Below, one piece after another: positions 1 to 64,000 of a DNA stretch of 64,000 nt; the stretch's first letter is position 1, and the number at the start of each line of letters is the position of its first letter. Source of the stretch: Schistocephalus solidus (taxonomy: Eukaryota > Platyhelminthes > Cestoda > Diphyllobothriidea > Diphyllobothriidae); NCBI GenBank assembly GCA_017591395.1, contig WEDG01000235.1, forward strand, positions 310,001 to 374,000. Direction: 5' to 3'. The notes below the pieces were generated by a model that saw only the letters and a list, made by a program, of their open reading frames with translations, was not told the origin of the DNA and did no database searches. The position numbers were made by a program, and so were the translations under genes.

Positions 1-1882
1 CAACGGACTATGAACTTCCCAGACATATTTGGCTTCTACATTTTCAGAAAAATTGGCAGTTGGCAAAGGATTTCACTGAAAACCTTCTTTTGTTGCTTAC
101 CCTAGATTCACTGTATTGACCGGAAGACTGCACGCACTTTACTTCAGTGTGCAGAGAAAAAAAAACATATATACGTATCCGGATGCATGGAAAAACAAAT
201 TGAAATGATTTCAGTTCCCTTATTCTGCCCAGACTATAATCCCATAAGGCAACTGCCCTTTATGAGGAAAAGATAGAGTGGCGGGTTAGCTTCGACATTT
301 TCAGAGACAGTTTTAATAAATGTTCACGGAGATGCATTGAAAAGTGCCCATGCAGCATGCCATCAAAGTTCAGTTCTCGTTACATTCCAGCTGGCATGTA
401 AAAAACCAAAACTGGATTGCTCCCATGTCTCCTCCGACGCTGAGGAAGACAAATTTAAGCCGCTTCAATCTTCTTGAGCATGTCTTTGCGTTAGACCTTT
501 TGCTAGTTCACTCACTGAATACCGCAACTTTGCAAGAATATCTAATCTCTTCTGACCCATGAACGCCACACGTATAATCCGTAATCCAAGCGAAATGATC
601 GAAGCTGCCGTTCCTGAGAAGTTGGTTTCTGTAGGACAGCAGCAAAGCCTTCACGGAAATCAATTAAGACTTTGTCCACGACCAAGCCATTTGTAGCGTT
701 TTAGTCCAGATTTTCGGAGGCCAAAGGAACCTGGCGACAGGAACGCCTTCACTGAAAATCATGCTTGCTGTCTAGTTGTTTGGTTACGTCCCATAATTGT
801 ACAATAACCTTCATTACCTGGACTTCCGTTGCCTTTAAACGTATGCAAGTCCTTTGACACACTTGTGAAAAACTCGACGGCCTCAGTGAGATTCAAACTC
901 ACGCAAACAAGGCGAAGGCTTTAGTACAACCAACGCTCTAGCCAACTGAGCTACGAGGCCCCATCGGGAGCCGTAAGTTTAATCACACTTGGGTCAAGTT
1001 ACCCACCCAACCTACTGCAACGTATGGAATCCACTCAGTCTGATACAGTAAGCTGATTGCTTAAGCAGGATTTCCTAATCAATCAATCTAGAATGCACCA
1101 GATGACTACAAGGCTCAGCGAACAACTGTTCAGGACATGTTCTCAAATGCTTGTCCATCTCCGATGCAGAGTTTGCCGGCCATCTACTACAAACGAGTAT
1201 ATTCATGGTAACAGTTGTTGACCATAGTTTCTGTCACAGATTTCCAAAATCTTCCATGGTTTGTTGGGTTTCGTGTTTGACCCACACACACAAGGCCTTC
1301 TGATGTCACTCTTGCCGGGCATGGAGAAGCATGTATCTGTTTTTTTGCGGCCCGTCTGACAGTTTCCTCCCCCAGCTTATTTACATGCAAGCTTCTTGAT
1401 GAATTACACATATGTGTCGGGTCTAACTGGCTCGAAACCAGTTCTTCAGTCTGTGGTCCCTAAATCGGCTGTCTAAGGTCTGCTCTTAGTCCGTCTCATC
1501 TATTTGTGCTTAATACTGTGTTTGGAGTTTTTTCGTAATTTTTAGGTGTAGGTGGACTGGATTATTGACGGTTTAGCTGCTCTTGGAGGAATTTAATCCT
1601 CTTATGCTCTATTGAAACTATAAGTATCTCCGTGAAGAGAGCAAATTTTCCCCGTATCATGTCATTCCTATTGTGTTGACACATGTGCTAGAAAATAAAT
1701 TGTTTTTTGTAGCTGGTAGCGATGGTTTTTCCATGTATCACAGCCAGTAAAGTTACTGTTTCCGAGCAGATTTGTGTCGCAGGAAATACGCATCACCTTT
1801 TAAAATTCAGGGGGTTTACACCGCAAAAATCGATCTAATGAGCCAATTAAAATTCACTTTTTCCAAAGCATCATTAACTTAC
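1..1882 (-). other. CFAP46 intron, left edge of window
   Basis: Apart from the family D SINE I see no exon; the next C-terminal exons must lie further left. Confidence 0.6.
850..962 (-). repeat. tRNA-derived SINE, family D copy 1
   Basis: On the minus strand 879–960 folds like a tRNA: seven-pair acceptor stem (GGCCTCG with TGAGGCC), D-arm GCTC/GAGC with a TAGCTCAGTTGGCTAGAGCG A-box, and a T-arm GTGAG/CTCAC around TTTGAAT. The anticodon stem is poor and the variable region long. The tail GTCGAGTTTTTCACAAGTGTG recurs, diverged, in two other copies, so I read it as a SINE head and not a working tRNA gene. Confidence 0.65.
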
Positions 1883-63933
<62,051 letters not shown>

Positions 63934-64000
63934 CTTAATACAAACACATTTTCTAAGGCTAAGGTGACGATCGCTGATGGAGCCGGATAAAACATTATAG

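Noticed and set aside
879..960. Functional tRNA gene
   Set aside because: Good acceptor and T arms, but a poor anticodon stem, a long variable region and a tail shared with two other copies show a SINE.

Overview
The window is eukaryotic nuclear DNA: introns with GT–AG ends, AT-rich intergenic-style sequence, tRNA-derived short interspersed repeats, microsatellites and decayed retroelements, with no bacterial operon structure. Penelope-like reverse transcriptase debris, very short introns (40–56 nt) beside introns of up to 6.8 kb, and a repeat tail whose translation reads DKGDWNGHFWLI (which I associate, from memory and unverified, with pseudophyllidean tapeworms such as Spirometra, Schistocephalus or Dibothriocephalus) suggest a flatworm, most likely a cestode.

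Almost the whole window appears to be the interior of one gene on the minus strand: CFAP46 (cilia- and flagella-associated protein 46, also called TTC40), a large helical-repeat protein of the C1d projection of the ciliary central apparatus. I assembled 24 reasonably supported exons and about 5 tentative ones from 63933 down to 1883, roughly 1.8 thousand residues. Most were found by reading minus-strand frames for splice sites and for collinear similarity to vertebrate CFAP46 as I remember it. The order of recognisable blocks is the same as in the vertebrate protein. The N-terminal part lies beyond the right edge and the extreme C-terminal part beyond the left edge.

Layout from right (N-terminal side) to left: exons 1–5 cluster at 63.9–61.6 kb; a tentative exon lies at 59.1–58.9 kb; exons at 53.2–52.7 kb, 48.7–46.9 kb, 44.1–41.2 kb, 38.6, 32.8, 25.8–24.0, 19.8–18.4, 13.9–13.1, 11.9–11.7, 9.2–7.8 and finally 2.2–1.9 kb. 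Phases agree across most junctions. Weak points are one exon that needs a single-base frame correction, two junctions with phase conflicts, and missing segments in the long gaps.

The introns hold four dispersed repeat families (called A, B, C and D here), two Penelope-like fragments, a diverged tandem array with a fold-back at 36.2–38.3 kb, a 106-bp perfect palindrome at 15.9 kb, a 250-bp TAG microsatellite at 55.9–56.1 kb, and several degenerate TTAGGG-like tracts. A decayed duplicate of one CFAP46 exon lies in the intron before that exon. I see no CRISPR array and no convincing second gene. The window does not appear to hold a new biological system; the most useful observations concern the splicing and decay of this one gene and the mobile elements in its introns.
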